Source: Roseibium polysiphoniae
Lineage (GTDB): Bacteria > Pseudomonadota > Alphaproteobacteria > Rhizobiales > Stappiaceae
DNA: 64,000 bases
Reading direction: 5' to 3'
Assembly: GCF_014842925.1 (NCBI RefSeq)
Contig: NZ_JACYXJ010000001.1
Span: forward strand, 248,001-312,000
Position 1 is the stretch's first letter. Every line of letters begins with the position of its first letter. The position numbers and the translations under genes are program-made. Below, one piece after another: positions 62,921 to 64,000 of this stretch. The notes beneath the pieces were generated by a model that saw only the letters and a list, made by a program, of their open reading frames with translations, was not told the origin of the DNA and ran no database searches.

Positions 62921-62965
62921 TTAAGCGTCCCGCCACCACCAAGTCTGGATCGCGATCATGTTCAT
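62921..62965 (-). CDS. trpL: Trp leader peptide TrpL
   Basis: Small frame of 14 codons reading MNMIAIQTWWWRDA. The three consecutive tryptophan codons are the sensor of tryptophanyl-tRNA supply; ribosome stalling there would free the antiterminator and allow trpE(G) transcription. The known S. meliloti leader [14 protein letters not shown] has the same design. No ribosome-binding site precedes it, and a promoter (TTGCCA, 17 bases, TATGCC) would place the transcript start right at the ATG, so translation is probably leaderless. An in-frame ATG four codons earlier lies within the -10 box and is thus unlikely. Confidence 0.85.
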   Translation of the reverse strand: MNMIAIQTWWWRDA

Positions 62966-62972
62966 GGGAAAT

Positions 62973-63001
62973 GGCATAGCGGATCATGGCTGGAGTGGCA
63001 A
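62973..63001 (-). promoter_or_regulatory. Promoter of trpL-trpE(G)
   Basis: On the minus strand TTGCCA (63001-62996), a 17-base spacer, TATGCC (62978-62973), and seven bases to the A of the trpL ATG at 62965. Spacing is ideal for sigma-70-type recognition. Confidence 0.65.
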
Positions 63002-63110
63002 TCAGGAAATGGGACGGATGGGTTGCGTTCGCCATTCCGTCATCATTTCGCACAATCGCGGAAGCTGACCTTGTGGACGTTTGATCGGTGTCTGGTACCC
63101 GATGACCTGT

Positions 63111-63995
63111 TCAGCTCGCAGGCAGGGCTCCTGCGTTGATTGTAGGCTTGGCTTCGCGTTTGCCGGTCTTTCCCTCTGCGCTGGGCGTATCTTTTTCCGG
63201 CACTTTTGGTCGTGGTTGCTTGTCAGGTTTCGTGCCTTGCACGGGCTCTTCTTCGTCCGCTTCGTCGACTTCGGCATCATCTGTGTTGAAGAGCTTTCTG
63301 CCCGAGTCTTCGATCTTGGCGAAGGCGCTCTCGGCCATGAAACCTGAAAGAAAAGCGATGAACGCGACCATATAGGGACTTAGTTCGACACGGTTGCCGA
63401 CGTCGCCGCCACTGCCCTGTGTCAGCATCAGCATACCGGTGCCGGCGAAGAGGAAGATCCCGATTGACGCGGCAATGCCCTCGGCCACATTGGTCAGGAG
63501 CCTGCTAACGCCAACGTTGTTTTTTTCCGTGCGCAGGAACTTTCGCGTGAAAGAGACCAGAGATGCCAGTCCTCCGGCGGCAATCGTGACGAGCAGCGTT
63601 AGAATGATGGTCGGCATCTTGATAAAGGTCAGCAGCGTGCCGTCGAAAAGATTAAGCGAGGAGAACCGGGCTCTGCCATCTTCTGGAATGTCGGCGACCA
63701 CCGTCGCACGGCGATTCTTGAGCTCGACCTGCCGCGTGTTTTCAGAATTGATCTGCAGGTCGTGCTTGAACTTTTGAACGTTGTTTTGGGAGATTTCGTA
63801 ACGGACTGTGCTGAACTTGTCCGTATAGACGGTCAAGGTCTTGGAAACCTCCGCGACGAGAAGATCTGCCCGCTGTTTCTGCTCTTCCGAGCCGAAGGGG
63901 TGCGTCTGGACATTGGTCACGAAACGGCGCGTTTGTGCAAAGGAAAGTGGCCCCTCGGTGATCTCCTCCCGATCGACCGCCATTGCATCCAGCAT
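63111..63995 (-). CDS. Membrane protein of unknown function (5' end may lie outside window)
   Basis: I do not recognise the family. At least 294 residues are visible. An N-terminal soluble, helical part (about 1-120: HPFGSEEQKQRADLLVAEVS and following) precedes three hydrophobic segments: TIILTLLVTIAAGGLASLVS (about 130), GIAASIGIFLFAGTGMLML (about 172) and SPYMVAFIAFLSGFMAESAF (about 206). The C-terminus is acidic, then Lys/Pro-rich and likely cytoplasmic. The frame continues to the right edge without a stop, so the true start may lie beyond it. Confidence 0.6.
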   Translation of the reverse strand: MLDAMAVDREEITEGPLSFAQTRRFVTNVQTHPFGSEEQKQRADLLVAEVSKTLTVYTDKFSTVRYEISQNNVQKFKHDLQINSENTRQVELKNRRATVVADIPEDGRARFSSLNLFDGTLLTFIKMPTIILTLLVTIAAGGLASLVSFTRKFLRTEKNNVGVSRLLTNVAEGIAASIGIFLFAGTGMLMLTQGSGGDVGNRVELSPYMVAFIAFLSGFMAESAFAKIEDSGRKLFNTDDAEVDEADEEEPVQGTKPDKQPRPKVPEKDTPSAEGKTGKREAKPTINAGALPAS

Positions 63996-64000
63996 GGTCT

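Larger units (their letters stand above)
62829..62965 (-). ncRNA. trp leader transcript, attenuator RNA (rnTrpL-like)
   Basis: If transcription starts at the first base of trpL and ends at the attenuator, a small RNA of about 130 bases results. In Sinorhizobium meliloti the equivalent RNA is known to act in trans. Here the segments needed for attenuation are visible: the Trp codons, a GGCGGCC segment (plus-strand 62912-62918) that can pair with the left arm of the terminator, and the terminator itself. Confidence 0.6.

Noticed and set aside
1..64000. Insertion sequences, prophage genes, CRISPR arrays, tRNA or rRNA genes
   Set aside because: No transposase or phage-like product, no regularly spaced repeats, and no recognisable tRNA or rRNA sequence was found by reading the window; a covariance-model scan would be decisive for small RNAs.

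Overview
The window looks like part of the chromosome of a free-living, high-GC alphaproteobacterium. The best guess is an order Hyphomicrobiales (rhizobial-type) organism, perhaps a marine Stappiaceae such as Roseibium. The reasons are the fused anthranilate synthase trpE(G) preceded by a rhizobial-style trpL leader with three Trp codons in a row, a PleC-type sensor kinase, class III adenylate cyclases, and many TRAP and ABC uptake systems. The assignment is inference; no rRNA or tRNA gene is present to anchor it. I saw no insertion sequence, prophage or CRISPR array.

Layout. 1-3.0 kb: end of a thioredoxin-type arsenate reductase, then a membrane PAS histidine kinase. 3.3-5.1 kb: an azlCD amino-acid exporter divergent from a HTH/cupin regulator, with a palindrome-rich control region between them. 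5.1-12.6 kb: aminopeptidase N, a formamidase-like hydrolase, a methyltransferase, a class III CoA-transferase and a membrane adenylate cyclase. 12.8-19.5 kb: a complete peptide/opine-class ABC importer operon ending with a methyltransferase. 19.6-22.6 kb: a DUF1330/LysR divergent pair and a cobalt-type nitrile hydratase operon with its accessory protein.

22.7-34.0 kb is the most unusual part. A minus-strand operon of four glycosyltransferases and a polysaccharide deacetylase diverges from a plus-strand cassette. The cassette encodes an ABC transporter-like protein with a very large, repetitive insertion in a degenerate ATPase, a stand-alone cyclic-nucleotide-binding protein, a metallo-beta-lactamase-fold hydrolase and a membrane adenylate cyclase. 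It reads like a cAMP-controlled envelope-polysaccharide system and is the best candidate here for something undescribed.

34.1-39.0 kb: an SDR dehydrogenase, an FMN/FeS oxidoreductase with a TetR regulator, and a lytic transglycosylase. 39.1-42.1 kb: a TRAP transporter. 43.1-47.7 kb: a five-gene branched-chain-amino-acid-type ABC importer. 47.7-50.7 kb: a luciferase-like monooxygenase, a TetR regulator and an old-yellow-enzyme alkene reductase that share NemR-like boxes. 50.8-57.9 kb: a degenerate GGDEF protein, ilvD, a membrane AraC regulator divergent from a secreted hydrolase, and a YdjM-type membrane protein. 58.0-60.3 kb: an Aer-like PAS protein overlapping a soluble chemoreceptor, and a secreted protein with Asp/Asn/Gly-rich repeats. 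60.5-63.0 kb: trpE(G) with a complete trp attenuator that appears to be leaderless. 63.1-64 kb: a membrane protein cut by the window end.

Two themes recur. The window holds two class III adenylate cyclases and a cAMP-type binding protein, so cyclic-nucleotide signalling is prominent. All three solute-uptake operons also carry a strong stem-loop between the binding-protein gene and the next permease gene, which fits excess binding-protein synthesis.
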